Below the pieces are notes generated by a model. It saw only the letters and a list, made by a program, of their open reading frames with translations, was not told the origin of the DNA and made no database searches. Below are positions 22,533 to 34,173 of a stretch of 64,000 bases of DNA, one piece after another (positions within the stretch are counted from its first letter, which is position 1; each line of letters begins with the position of its first letter). A program made the position numbers and the translations under genes. The stretch is from positions 113,261,474 through 113,325,473 of the forward strand of contig OZ020594.1 of the NCBI GenBank assembly GCA_963971535.1, in the 5' to 3' direction. The DNA is from Notolepis coatsorum. Its lineage: Eukaryota; Chordata; Actinopteri; Aulopiformes; Paralepididae.

Positions 22533-23905
22533 TAGAATTACTTGGACCTCAATGTCTCTAAGACTAAGGACATGATAATTGACTTCAGACACAACCCCGA
22601 TCATCAAGCCAGTGTAGCTAGTGTAATTCACGATGAGGACGTCCAGACTGTTGAATCGTACAAATACCTGGGAACTGTGTTTGATTGTAAACTGAAGTTC
22701 AACCTAAATACAGAGTCTATTGTTAAAAAAGGTCAGCAGAGGATCTACCTACTGAGAAAGCTGAACTCTTTTAGTGCGAAGATCCTGAGCACTTTTTATA
22801 GTTCTTTTATTGAAAGCCTCCTAACTTTTTCTTTTATCTGCTGGTTCAGTGGCCTGTCCATTAAAGATAGGAACAGCCTACAGTACCGTAATTCCTCTAA
22901 TAGTAACCGGTATTCAATTAAAAACCGGGTCTCTATTAATGACCGGGTGCGCTGTTGAGCTAAGCAATTATAAGCCGGCCTCCTAATACAAGCCGGGTTT
23001 CATGTATATTAGAGGAATTACGGTATTTCCCTCAACGGATTTACCATAGGCAATATATTTTGTTATTGTTGTTATGTGCTGGCCTGGCTGTGCAGTAAAT
23101 ACCATATAATGGTATGGTGTTAATGTTTACCAAGAGAGTAAGCCTACCTCAGAATTGTATAAAATATTATTATTATACCAGTATTGTGATTGCACTATTT
23201 TACTTTATTTAACTTTTTTTGACCACCTGTAATTGCACTGTTTACTACCGTATTTCATACAGTACTTGGTTTCAATAAATGAACCCAGTACATTTTACTG
23301 GGTTCAAACTGACACAAAATGTTGATTTATTCATTATGATCTGTTTGAAAATTAGAAATATAGGCCTCTCTCTTATACATGCCTCCTCCTAATACAAGCC
23401 TGGTATCCGCTACAGTTGAAACAAATACAAGCCGGGGTTACTATTAGAGGAATTACGGTATATTGTGAAAGTGTGCTCCAAAATAATTGGAGTAAAACAG
23501 AGAGACCAATGTTCTCTCTGGACGGACCAGGTGGTCAAGAAGGGGACGAGCATCACAAATCAACCCCTCCATGCTCTGTCTCAGCGGTTTTCACTGTTGC
23601 CTTCTGGCCGCCGTTATGACGTCCCACCAAGTAGGACCAACCGCTACGCCAAATCTTTTGTCCCCTCGGCTATCAGACTTTTAAACACAGACAGTAGTCA
23701 TTTTAAGTAGCCTTTTGCACTTGGTTGTCTGTTTTTACTTTTACTTTTATTGCTGGATTGTATCACATGGAGTGTTTCTCTTTTTATTTGCCGTGCTGTC
23801 GTTGAGATGTTTTGTTGTTTGTTTGTCTTTGTTGCTTGTAAGCTGCAAATATGAATTGCCCCACGCGGGACCAATATAGTTGTCTGAATCTGAATCTGAA
23901 TCTGA
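22533..23905 (+). mobile_element. LINE (L2/CR1 clade) ORF2 C-terminal part, split by a TA-flanked element
   Basis: Left part codes LNVSKTKDMIIDFRHNP, YKYLGTVFDCKLKF and GLSIKDRNSLQ (up to 22885); right part resumes in phase at 23459 with IVKVCSKIIGVKQRDQ and ends RRYDVPPSRTNRYAKSF, FVPSAIRLLNTD (23694). The 3' end is CTGAATCTGAATCTGAATCT at about 23883-23905, a typical simple LINE tail. The 5' side is truncated at about 22533, and the RT core is missing. Confidence 0.8.
22886..23458. mobile_element. 573-bp TA-flanked DNA element inserted in the LINE
   Basis: Starts CCGTAATTCCTCTAATAG and ends ATTAGAGGAATTACGG, with TA on both sides (22884-22885, 23459-23460); removing it restores the LINE frame, so the borders are secure. 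The right terminus also occurs internally, ending at 23023 and followed by TA. No transposase. Confidence 0.88.
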
Positions 23906-24091
23906 GTGTACATGCAACAGATTACAGTGTTTACATCTGTCTGCTTGAGAAAATACCATGTTCTGCAATAAAAATTATTGAAGTGAGATGAACAGACTGC
24001 ACTTTATTTGATAAGATAAAACATGTTGACAAACTTTTACTTGAAAAAAGGTAATAAATTAAATGTGATTAAGAAAAAAAATCTTAATTAA

Positions 24092-24322
24092 TGTGCATTA
24101 TACTCTGAGCTTTGAGGGACATGTAGTTTAATAAGGTATGTGCATTATACTCTGAGCTTTGAGGGAAATGTAGTTTAATAAGGTATGTGCTTTATACTCT
24201 GAGCTTTGAGGGACATGTAGTTTAATAAGGTATGTGCATTATACTCTGAGCTTTGAGGGAAATGTAGTTTAATAAGGTATGTGCATTATACTCTGAGCTT
24301 TGAGGGAAATGTAGTTTCGAGT
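24092..24322. repeat. 47-bp tandem repeat, about 5 copies
   Basis: Unit TGTGCATTATACTCTGAGCT, TTGAGGGAAATGTAGTTTAA, TAAGGTA, with GGGACA/GGGAAA alternation. It ends in a hAT-containing stretch. Confidence 0.9.
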
Positions 24323-24350
24323 TTGACGCTCTTATCGGAGCATTGGTTTC

Positions 24351-24793
24351 TAGGGCTGACTTTCGATTATTTTTTTGGAATTCGAAGCTTCGGGGCCGAG
24401 ATTCGATTTTAATTCGAAGCTTCGAGAAAAAAAAAAGAAAAAAAATATTATCTTTATTTTATTTAATCTTTTATTTTTTTTATGGGACTTGTACAGCACG
24501 TTGTTCAACTTTGTCAGTGCTGTAAAGTTTAAACCTTTTTAAATCTTAGACAAACTAAACACTTTGCTTTCATGAAATATTGTAAGCAGTCATTTGAGGC
24601 TTTATAAAAGCAGCATAATGAACACATCTGTCAGTGACGAGTCCGACCTCATCTTAAATAACAAACAGCATTGCTTGTTGTAGTTAACAAAGAGAGGCAG
24701 ATTTTTTAATTTTTTTTTACATAATCAAATTTTATTTTCATATTCGAATCCCATGGCATCGAACGAAGCTTCGAAGTATTTAAGACAGCCCCA
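24351..24793. mobile_element. hAT-type MITE, 443 bp, 8-bp TSD
   Basis: Starts TAGGGCTGAC and ends CAGCCCCA, flanked by TTGGTTTC on both sides (24343-24350 and 24794-24801). GAAGCTTCG motifs lie next to both ends. Non-coding, AT-rich middle. Confidence 0.9.
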
Positions 24794-25075
24794 TTGGTTT
24801 CACAGCCTCCTCATTCTGGAGCCTCGTCGTTCAGGTAAACAAAGGTACATTAGGTTAATATCCACCTCTCTGTTTTGTTACAGTAAAATCTGCTTTTATT
24901 CATCTACTGACCGCACATCTGATCTGTTGGGCGTTTCTGCCACTTTTCCATCCAGACTGGGCCTTGACCAGAGGTAGCTGGAGCAGCTAACAAGCTAAGC
25001 TGCTATGCTAAACCACGTTATGAGTTTGGGAGGATATGTGACGTTAGGTCAGAAACTGGTGCGACTCACTCTCTG

Positions 25076-25951
25076 CAGGGCTGTACACTGCGATGATCTC
25101 GTCGCGAATTGCCCCTTTAATTGGCCGTTGCGATTGGTAAATATTATCTGGGGGCGGGCTTGCGAGTAGTGCTTTCAAGCCTTGCATTCGCATTTCACTC
25201 CTAAATTATCCAAGGCGTGTGATGACGCGATGCCGTCACTCACGCGAGCTGAGCAGTAAGCACTCAGCAGGTATGATCAGCGGGAACAATCGACTGAGCA
25301 CTCACTCTGATAGACTGGCTGAGCTATGAAGAAAAGTAACGTTAGTATTGCTTCATATTTTCGACGCGTTCGACCTCCTATAGTGAACTTAACTGAACTC
25401 AGACACACAGAGAGAGCTGCGGCGTCTGCTGCTCCTCCTCCCTCCCGGTGAGCCTGCCAGCCGGCTAGCTACTGATAGCTATCAACAAATGCTCCAGTAA
25501 GTCTAGTAGTGCATGATAGCTCGCGTTAGCTTACTGTTCAAAACGAAACGTCCCATTAAACTAAATAGTTCAGATAGCTCCTGATATCAATGTCTAGTTA
25601 TAACACTGAGTCGATGCGTATTCGAGCTGAGGGCACGCTGAATATAGTCAATAGGGTCCAGCTGCAGCGCCGGATAATCCTGGCCGTAGCTGGAGGCTAC
25701 TCGAGTACACACAGACAGTGGAGCTGGTTGCATATAGCGAGCATTTAGACTTGTTGCATGGTGGCGATGTCTCGCAGATAATACAACTACAAGTATGATT
25801 ATATAATATATATATTTTATTAAAAAATAATTATATAAAAAAAAAAAATCTTTTTTTTTAAATCAAAAACAATCGATATAAATAATGGTAAAATTGTTAT
25901 TAAAAAATGTGCCCATAAAAAATATTTTTTGCCCCTTAGCGTACAGCCCTG
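25076..25951. mobile_element. Probable hAT-type element with CAGGGCTGTAC ends
   Basis: CAGGGCTGTAC at the left faces GTACAGCCCTG at the right (876 bp). Subterminal TTGCCCCTTTAATTGG and TTTTGCCCCTTAGC also face each other. Flanks do not show an 8-bp duplication, so the insertion may be old or the class uncertain. Confidence 0.65.
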
Positions 25952-28542
25952 CTATGTATAGAGAAATGTGCGTTTATTCAGCTCGTTACTAATAATGACT
26001 GAACATCTCAACTGTTTCAGCCACTGTTTCGGCTTTACTTGAGAGGCTATGCTAATGCTTCTAGGCAGTGTGCGAACCATACCATGGTCTTCGGGGAGCT
26101 CTTAGTGTTTTCTTGGGGGGGGGGGGGTCAGCGCTGGTCAGCGCCGCGCAGCGAGGACTTTGCTGTAGATGAGTAACGTTACAGAACCCACACAGGTCTG
26201 CATGCATGATGAAGACACACATATTGAAATACACATCAGATTAGCCCATCTGATCCAACAGTAAACGACATGAGACAAGCGCAACACTAGGGGCACACCA
26301 CCTCTTAATATAATAGGCTCTGTAATTAGAGCAACGTTATTAGGCCTGCCACGATAACACATTTTGCTGGGCGATTAATTGCCCCCGAAAATATCGCGAT
26401 AAGCGATATTATTGCGACCGGTTAGAGAATTTTTTTTGAGAAATTTATTTCCCAAAACTTTTATTTTGAAGCCCACCGCTCCGTCTTTTCCGGTGTTTGA
26501 CTTTTATTTTGAAGCCCACCGACCGGACCGGAAGTATTGTTGTTATTATCCTAAGCAGAAACTATGAGCCGACAACATGACTCGTCCGGTTCTGTTTTTG
26601 AGCTAATGATAAAACAGATTGTTGGTGAACAACTACCTTTCGGTTAGTTTTAACGTTAGCTACTAACGTTAGATGCAGCTACTACAGGCAATCAACGATG
26701 AGGAGGAAGCGTCAAAGCAGTAATAGAATAGCTGTGGTGCGTAAGCACTGCAGCACGACTCGAAACTACCGGAGTGTTATAATAAATTAATTCATGTTTA
26801 ACTTGTCCCCGTGTCCAGTCCTTTGACTAGCCCCACCCGTTCATTGTAAACAATGATGCATGTAATTGTATTAACGTTATTCTGTGTTGTACTTGTAGCT
26901 ATGCTATACGTTGTATTTCGTTTGTTAGATATTTAGCTAATGTTGTTAGCATGGAATGAGAATCAAAGCTCTATCTTTCATCTTTATTTAGCAGTCCAGT
27001 TTCTCCGGGCAGTAGCGAGTAACTACTTGGGTCTAAAAATAGCTAACGTTACACTACAAATAATGCTACTTGGTTAAAAGGAGCAACACTATTGAGAAAT
27101 GTCTATGTGGCGTTGCCCCACGGAGCTCCCGTGCTGTACTCTAGTAACGTCAGCGGCCCGCCTCCCAACACGGGCCGCCACTGAGCAATAGAGAGACGCA
27201 AACTGTTCTGTTTTCAATCATTATTTTCTTTTGGACAATAAACCTTACAAACTACATCAGCTGCAGCCTGGACATTCAATTCTGTCAACATCCACAACTT
27301 TTGTTACCCGACCCGAGTAGAAAAACATCTAAGGTGCATCCTGGCACATTGTAAAAATATTAGCGAATGACAAGCGGCCACTACACATACCATAGAACAT
27401 TAATAAATGAGCAATAATGATAATAGTTACTGTAATTAGGAAAAGCAGGTCTTACCTTAAAATAGAAGCAGATGTTTTGTTTTTCTTCTGATAAAACGTG
27501 GGTAAAGTTTGATTTGTGCCTGCAGCGGCACCACGCTCCGATGCAAGAATAGCATGCATTTCGCTATCTATTACGCGAATTAGTGAGCAATCATGAATCA
27601 TACATTTTGTAATTTTACGCATTATACATGAAAAATAGAAATGCATGGCAAACATGCTTGCGGGACATGGAACAACTCATCACTACAGCCCCAGCATCAT
27701 ACTGTAGCCAGTCTCTTGAAACACCGCTATCTCCAAACTTCCACTCCTCTCGAAACTTTCTTTTGTTAGGTGGTCCCACTCTCGCTGCCGCTTCTTCACC
27801 CATATGGTTCCACATATTTGTAACCCATTTAACGTTATTAATAAGCTAACGTTAGCTAATCGTGATGGCAGGCGGACGTTACGTTGGCTCCCTACAGTGC
27901 AAGCAGGCGCTGCAGAAGAAGAGTAGCGGATGTGACGTCGGTAAACAACAAGGAGAGATTGACGTGCAAGGAGAGATTGGGGGCAACAAAAAAGGCGACT
28001 GTCACCACACCGCAGTTTAAATTATTTTACATTACTATTTTGTTACCCGCCACGTGGCGGACAGACCTCTCAGTGTCACTTGCCAGTTGCCAAACCTCAA
28101 ATCTGCGGGTGGCGGGCTCTAATTTCGGGCCTTGCGCGGCAGCCTCAGATATTAACCCTTCATTAGCAAAATCCATGACGTTATCTTAGCAGTGTTTCTC
28201 ATCTGTTTATCTGACGTACATTATCCTAGCTTAGCTTAGGAGTCCATGGTAAAGTTGTATTATTTACAGTTTACCAATGTTACGAGCTGGCTCATGCTCG
28301 CAACAAGAAAGGGGAGACACAGGCACAATTTAAGAAATGACTAAATCATTTATTGAATTATACTAATTATCAGCCCATATGAATATCAGTGTGTGGATGA
28401 CAGTGTGTGTGCAGCATGAATGTAAGTGTAAAACCAAAGTAAGTGTCCAAACAAACAAAAGGAACCAAACAGGTGGGGAGATCGACGGAGACTAGAGGAA
28501 GCCTCCCTCTATATCCTGACTGGGACACACCGACCCAGGTGT
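25952..28542. other. Unassigned 2.6 kb, mostly old DNA-transposon-like debris
   Basis: At 26341 TAGGCCTGCCACGATAACAC resembles one hAT-type end, but no matching right end was found. A poly-G tract lies at 26116-26127. Short AACGTTAGC motifs are frequent (26650, 27840). No exon or protein family recognised; several open frames of 60-100 aa look random. Confidence 0.5.
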
Positions 28543-28900
28543 TCAAGTTTCAAGTTCAAGTTTCTTTATTAGTTGTCATACAAAAGTACAGAATACTTTT
28601 ATATAAAATGCTTCTTTCTGTTTTGCTCCAGAGATTGTGCTAGATAAAAATAGATAAGTATAAAATAAGTATAAAATATAAGTCAAGTACGTCGACAAGT
28701 GTTCAATATACATATATACAATATACAATGCAGAGTAGAAAAGTAACTAAGTTACAATACAATATACAGTACAATGCAGAAATGGGATGAGGTACAATTT
28801 AGGTACAATTTACAGTAAGGTGTAATGAGGTATGAGTTGTAGTGCAAATTCTATACCAATAAATATAAAGTGGGTGCTGCAGTGAGTTGTTTGTTTAAAG
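28543..28900 (-). mobile_element. L2 LINE 3' end, reverse copy
   Basis: Reads TTCAAGTTCAAGTTTCTTTA then GTTGTCATACAAAAGTACAG, the reverse complement of the 3' UTR at 30765-31061 and 46694-46985 (AGTATTCTGTACTTCTGTAT, then AAGAACTTGAA tail). Confidence 0.8.
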
Positions 28901-29545
28901 TGACTGGGTCTCATTCCCGAACGAAGTTACGACAAAAAATGTCGTCTTAGCCAGATTTCGGCCCATTCAAGACATATTAGGGCTGGGAGTGGGAGTCCCC
29001 AAATTTTCCTGAGATCAGATTTGATCATGGCTGAGAGCAGATTTAAGAGTGCTGAGGAGCACTCTTAAATCTGCTCTCAGCCACGATCAAATCTCATGAT
29101 TGATTGACTAATTTAAAATTTCATTATAACTTTACCGACTGTGTTCTCATAGTGATTCCTTCACGTCAACGCTACAGGCCTCCTTGGAATTAATTACTTA
29201 ATCATAATTAAAATAAATATGACAATATTTGTACGATAAGAAATTACGCATTTGATGTCGGAAAAATAAATAATATGGATTCATCTGATCACAGGGCAGC
29301 TGCTTAACCATATCTAAACCAGCTATTTGACAAATTTATAATTACTTTAATTACTCAGATATTCAAACACTATGTAATTATTGTGAAATGATTGAAAATA
29401 ATTATTATTTAATGCCTTCTGTGGAATTTGTATTTCTTATTTGTTACACATCTGTTTTAATGATTAATTCTATACATTTGAAAGAATGCAGGTCAACATG
29501 CAATGTATCTCATTGCTTGGTATACAATGGGACAGGCCTTTGTTT
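28901..29545. other. Unassigned stretch with a long hairpin
   Basis: Apart from the hairpin at 29017-29094 it is AT-rich and non-coding. Confidence 0.5.
29017..29094. repeat. Near-perfect hairpin, 37-bp arms and 4-nt loop
   Basis: Left arm 29017-29053 and right arm 29058-29094 pair throughout except one G-U-compatible site; arms contain GGCTGAGAGCAGATTTAAGA. Could be a foldback remnant or a miRNA-like precursor; nothing in the sequence decides this. Confidence 0.85.
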
Positions 29546-30005
29546 GATTGATTGAAAACTTTATTAACAGATTGCAGAATGGGTACAGTCAGGGTTAGAA
29601 AAAAAAAATCAAGGGCTTTTTTTGCCCCCCTTAATTGATTTTCGGGGGCTTTTTTTTGTATTTCGGGGGCACAACATTTTTATAATGAAAATTAACAGAT
29701 TATAAAACATTGTTGACACTTTTTTTTACAGTCTTCGTCCGTATGTTTGATAACGTAATGTTAATGTCTCCATATATAGGGCTCTACGCTAACCTTTTTC
29801 CCAAGGAGCACATGTGCTCCTAAATAAAATGTTAATAAATAAAATCTAAATACAAATTTAGGAGCACACAGAAATTTAGGAGCAGAGTGACAATTGTTCA
29901 AGTAACACACACACGATGTGTGACATGGCTTGGTTTCATGTTTTGAGGTACCTTCAATTATCTGTAAATAAAATTATATACTCTATCTAAATAGATTAAA
30001 TATGA

Positions 30006-30557
30006 TTGTCCCTGAGGGCAAGTTGTGTTGCTCAGCGCTGTGGAATGAAGGAAATGCGCATCGGGGCACCGGTTGAGAGAGTCAACAGCTTCAAGTACCT
30101 CGGAGCCTACATATCCGAGGACTTGACATGGACCACACACATTGACAGTGTTGTGAAGAAGGCACGACAACGCCTCTACTTCCTCAGGCGCCTAAGGAAG
30201 TTCCAAGTCAGCCAGAAGATCCTTAAGAACTTCTACTCATGTACAATAGAGAGCATCTTGACCGGCAACATCACCTCCTGGTTTGGGAATAGCACTGCAC
30301 AAGACCGAAGCAGACTACAAAGAGTGACACGTTCAGCCGAACGCACAATTGGAGGGGGGCTCCCCACCCTCCAGAACATTTACTACAAGCGTTGCAAGGG
30401 CAAGGCTAAGAGAATCATTAAAGACTCCAGTCACCCGAACAACTGCCTCTTTGAACTGCTGCGGTCAGGCAAGCGATACCGGAGTCTCAAGGCGAGCACA
30501 GAAAGACTCAGAAGAAGCTTCTATCCCCAGGCCATCAGGCTGCTAAACGAACAATGA
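30006..30557 (+). CDS. L2 ORF2 C-terminal remnant (183 aa) in the nested LINE
   Basis: The recognisable part begins about residue 18 (APVERVNSFKYLGAYIS) and ends LRRSFYPQAIRLLNEQ-stop, the thumb and C-terminus of the same ORF2 as at 1-1829. The first residues come from the host hAT element, so the Met is not native. No RT catalytic motif; inactive. Confidence 0.85.
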   Translation: MSLRASCVAQRCGMKEMRIGAPVERVNSFKYLGAYISEDLTWTTHIDSVVKKARQRLYFLRRLRKFQVSQKILKNFYSCTIESILTGNITSWFGNSTAQDRSRLQRVTRSAERTIGGGLPTLQNIYYKRCKGKAKRIIKDSSHPNNCLFELLRSGKRYRSLKASTERLRRSFYPQAIRLLNEQ

Positions 30558-31061
30558 ATGAACACTACACAACAACAACCACCAAACGCACATAGCACAC
30601 ACATCCACACGCACACACCCACTTTAAACAAACACACTGTAGCACCCACTCCACACACTTTATAGCACACACCCACTTTAAACAAACACACTGTAGCACC
30701 CACTCCCCACACTTTATATTTATGGATGAAGGATTGCACTACAACTCGTACACCTTACTGTAAATTGTACCTAAAATTGTACCTCATCCCATTTCTGCTT
30801 TGCACTAGATAGTACTGTACATTAGTACACTGCATAGTATTGTGTATTGTATATTATATGGTAACTCAGAACATTGTACATATGTCTATACCGAACACTG
30901 TGACCTCATTTTCTTCTTCTAAATTCATGCTATATTATGTTATTATGTTATTTGATACTATCTTGTCTAGCACAGTCTCTGGAGCGTAACAGTAAGAAGC
31001 ATTTTGTATGAAAGTATTCTGTACTTCTGTATGACAACTATTAAAGAACTTGAAGAACTTG
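30030..31061 (+). mobile_element. L2 LINE 3' copy with 9-bp target duplication
   Basis: The copy is flanked by AGTTGTGTT (30021-30029 and 31062-31070) and ends in AAGAACTTGAAGAACTTG. It carries ORF2 C-terminus and 3' UTR with a ~55-bp tandem duplication around TTTAAACAAACACACTGTAG (30620-30715). 5' truncation is usual for LINEs. Confidence 0.88.
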
Positions 31062-31844
31062 AGTTGTGTTACAAATGGAACGGTCTTTCCCCGCCGAACA
31101 CAAGTTACTTAACGTTACACAGGTCGCGCTATGCAGATGCTTAGCTTGCTAACGTTAAGATAGCAGTGTAACTTAATGTTACACAGCACTATGCATGCTT
31201 GCTGAAAAGCAGAGCTCTCTGTCTGTCTGTCTGTGTTCGCACCTCTCAAGCACCCTGTAACACGCAGCGGGCCCCGCCTCCTTCCCTCCTTGCATTCCAC
31301 CCAAAAACTGAATTTCAGTCCAGTTTCTTAACTATTAACAGCGGAGCTGTTTTGTAATCTTCACTCTGCAAGTAAATGATTTTTCCGGTTCGCACACACA
31401 CATATTATTAGGGGCAAATACGAGGGAAATGCTCGCACTGTAGAGCATAATTATATTAATTAGTAAACTGTCGGGGGCTTTTATTGCCCCCCTTAACTGA
31501 TTTTCGAGGGCATTTGGTCAATTTTCTAGGGCATTTTGCCCCAAGCCCCCGTTAATTTCGAACCCTGGGTACAGTACAGTACAGCTCAATTACATAAGGG
31601 GATGCAGACCAGAGAAAGAATTTTGTCTTGTTTACATCAGGGTCCCCAATTTTCAATTCATCATAACATATATGACACACACGACACAGATAGACAGTAC
31701 TGCTACATCTATACATTTATGACATACCAGATTTGCAAATACAGTACTGTTTGTGATACAAAAAGAGTCCAGAAAAGAGAGTAAATTTGACGTAGAAACT
31801 GTTGGAGGAGGTTGGGTAGGAGGGGTGGGTGGGGGATAGACTTA

Positions 31845-32562
31845 GGTCGCTTTCACATATAGTTTTGGTGGACTCTGTGCGGTTCTGGTGGTGAAGTTGC
31901 AACATTGTTGCATTCTTCATTTGGTTCGCCTGCGTTCACATAGAAATCTGTCCGTTGTACCGAACCTTCTGAACAATGTCACACGGTCGAAAAGGGCGCT
32001 CGGCTATTGGACAGTGGAAATGTGTGTGTGGCTGCGAGCCCGTGTGTGCGTGTGTGTGTGTCTGGACTGCGAGCCCTCCAGATCAGCGGAGGCGAGTTTT
32101 GACATGGCATTGATCCATTGTTCTATTGAAGCACATTACCACCATCCTCTCGCTAAACAACTTGTACCACTTGTACCACGTTGTTTTTATGAGTGCCCAC
32201 AAGTAGCTGTTTTATTAATAATATAATAAGCCGCGTTTTTTCTTCCTTCTTTCCAAGATGCACAGATAGATAGATAGATAGATAGAGAGATAGATAGATA
32301 GAGAGATAGATGCAGTGTGGTTGTTTTGCAGTGAATGAATGCTGCGAGCAGTGGTAAGGACCGGTAATAATAAGCACTTCCTATATTTGGTTCGCATTTG
32401 GTTCGATGAAGCCGAACCGAGACCTACGTTTTCAGGCGGACCAGAGTTTGTGTGTTTGGCCCGAGAACCGAGTTCGACGCGCATTCACACAAACCCGAAA
32501 AACCGGACTATCGAATTCTGGTCCGATAATCCGGACCAAACAGCCCCTGTGTGAAAGCGACC
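31845..32562. mobile_element. PIF/Harbinger-type non-autonomous element, 718 bp, TTA TSD
   Basis: GGTCGCTTTCAC at the left and GTGAAAGCGACC at the right are perfectly inverted; TTA at 31842-31844 and 32563-32565 is the 3-bp duplication typical of PIF/Harbinger. A GATA tetranucleotide repeat lies at 32266-32311. Non-coding. Confidence 0.88.
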
Positions 32563-32872
32563 TTACACTGTACAAGCAAAACTGTACATTGGAATATTGA
32601 CAAAACCATACTTGGTCATTTACTGTACATTGGAGGGGGTTGATATAGCTATAAACCTGCATTCCTTCGAATATATCATTAATCAATTAAACGTATATTG
32701 AAATACACTATATAGCCTATACACCAACACTGAAATGACAGTGGATAAATAAATAAGAACTAAAGCTAATCCGTGGAAATAGACTGCATTAATATTCCAT
32801 AACAAGTCTTGTGCGCCTACGAATGAACAGTAGCCTATAGGCTTAATTATGGAATAATAAGCCATACTGCGT

Positions 32873-33670
32873 TCATTCATTATCCAGGGTGATGGATGAG
32901 GAGGTGCAGTTGCCTGCTCTCACCACCTGGGGTCTGCCCGTCAGGAAGTCCAAGACCCACTGGCAGAGGTCATAGTTCAAGCCCAGGTCCCTGAGCTTGG
33001 CTATGAGTTTGGAGGGGACTATGGTATTGAATGCCGAGCTGTAGTCGATGAATAGCATTCTCACATAGTTCCCCTTCCTCTTTGCTGCTGTGTGCAGCAC
33101 ATGGGCTATGGCGTCCTCCGTGGACCTGTTGGGGCGGTATGCAAATTGCAGGGGGTCCATGTTGATGGGGAGGGAGGAGCAGATGTAGCCCTTTACTAGC
33201 TTCTCAAAGCACTTCATGGCTATGGAGGTGAGAGCTACAGGGCGGTAGTTGTTGAGGCAAGCAGGCTTGGATTTTTTGGGTACAGGGATAATAGTGGACT
33301 TCTTCAGGCAGGTGGGGATGACAGCCTGTTCTAAGGACAGGTTAAATATGTCAGTGAATACCGGGGCCAGTTGGTCGGCACAGACTTTTAGGACGCGGCC
33401 GGGGATGCCGTCCGGTCCTGCTGCCTTCCTGATATTCTCTTTTTTAAAGGTCCGCCTCACCTCATGCTCTGTTACCCTGAACACTTGAGTCTCCATCAGC
33501 AGCAGACCCCCCCCCCCCCCCCCCATTGCCGTGGCTTGTAGGCTGGTGTTGTTATTACCAGCCTCAAACCTCGCATAGAAGGTATTGAGGTCATTTGCTA
33601 AGGAGATGTCACTGTTCAGCTTGAGGGAGGTGCCTTTGTAGTCTGTCATCGTTTTGAGCCCCTGCCACAT
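32873..33670 (-). CDS. L2 ORF2 RT fragment, truncated at both ends
   Basis: The frame covers YKGTSLKLNSDISLAND, VRRTFKKENIRKAAGPDGIPG, NNYRPVALTSIAMKCFEKL, FAYRPNRSTEDAIAHVLHTA and YSSAFNTIVPSKLIAKLRDL, then ends abruptly at DNE-stop where the LINE sequence stops (32885). Motif C and everything after is missing. Poly-C at 33507-33524 is longer than in the copy at 1-1829. The homologous LINE sequence extends to about 33708. Confidence 0.85.
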   Translation of the reverse strand: MWQGLKTMTDYKGTSLKLNSDISLANDLNTFYARFEAGNNNTSLQATAMGGGGGGLLLMETQVFRVTEHEVRRTFKKENIRKAAGPDGIPGRVLKVCADQLAPVFTDIFNLSLEQAVIPTCLKKSTIIPVPKKSKPACLNNYRPVALTSIAMKCFEKLVKGYICSSLPINMDPLQFAYRPNRSTEDAIAHVLHTAAKRKGNYVRMLFIDYSSAFNTIVPSKLIAKLRDLGLNYDLCQWVLDFLTGRPQVVRAGNCTSSSITLDNE

Positions 33671-33711
33671 AGCTCTGGAATCAGCCTGTTCAAACTGGAG
33701 TTCAATTCAAC

Positions 33712-33830
33712 AGGTAGGCAGTACTGTTACATTTAGACATTTATGACATACCAGAGTACAAAAAGAGTCTAAAAAGAGAGTATATACATTTGAGGGGGAA
33801 GAAACTGTACATTGGAGGCAGTGGCGATTC
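33712..33830 (-). mobile_element. (ATTC)n-family 5' fragment
   Basis: Holds GGCAGTACTGTTACATTTAG, ATTTATGACATACCAGAGTA and AAACTGTACATTGGAGG of the family; tail absent. It abuts the L2 fragment. Confidence 0.65.
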
Positions 33831-34129
33831 TAGGAATTTTAAACAAGGGACGGGGCACAGTATGAGCTAGTATGAAAAAAAAAAAAAAAAACTGAAGTAA
33901 AAACATTTTTTTTACATGAATTATTCTTTTCTTTTTTATAGCTAAGTATGACCGGTAAGTATAAAGGAAGTTGGGTTTATCAGATTCTAGAGCAGTGGTT
34001 CTCAACCTTTTTAAACCAAGTACCACCTGAGAACGTAGCTGGCTCTCCAAGTACCACCATATGACCGACGTTAAAATACAGTCTATTCAGCTATGCACAG
34101 TTCACGCAGGAGGCACATTTATTCCTACA

Positions 34130-34173
<44 letters not shown>

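Larger units (their letters stand above)
29590..31567. mobile_element. hAT-type element, 1978 bp, 8-bp TSD, containing a nested LINE
   Basis: Ends CAGGGTTAGAAA and TTTCGAACCCTG are inverted and flanked by GGTACAGT on both sides (29582-29589, 31568-31575). Subterminal GGGGGCTTTT...GCCCCCCTTAA motifs occur at both ends. It holds the L2 copy 30030-31061, and a palindrome GGAGCACATGTGCTCC at 29805-29820. No transposase frame. Confidence 0.9.
29546..32650 (-). mobile_element. (ATTC)n-family copy, split by a hAT element and a TTA-flanked element
   Basis: Pieces 29546-29589, 31568-31841 and 32566-32650 line up with the family in order on the reverse strand, broken first by the hAT element 29590-31567 and then by the TTA-flanked element 31845-32562. 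The first piece keeps AACAGATTGCAGAATGGGTA and an AATC-type tail. Confidence 0.75.
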
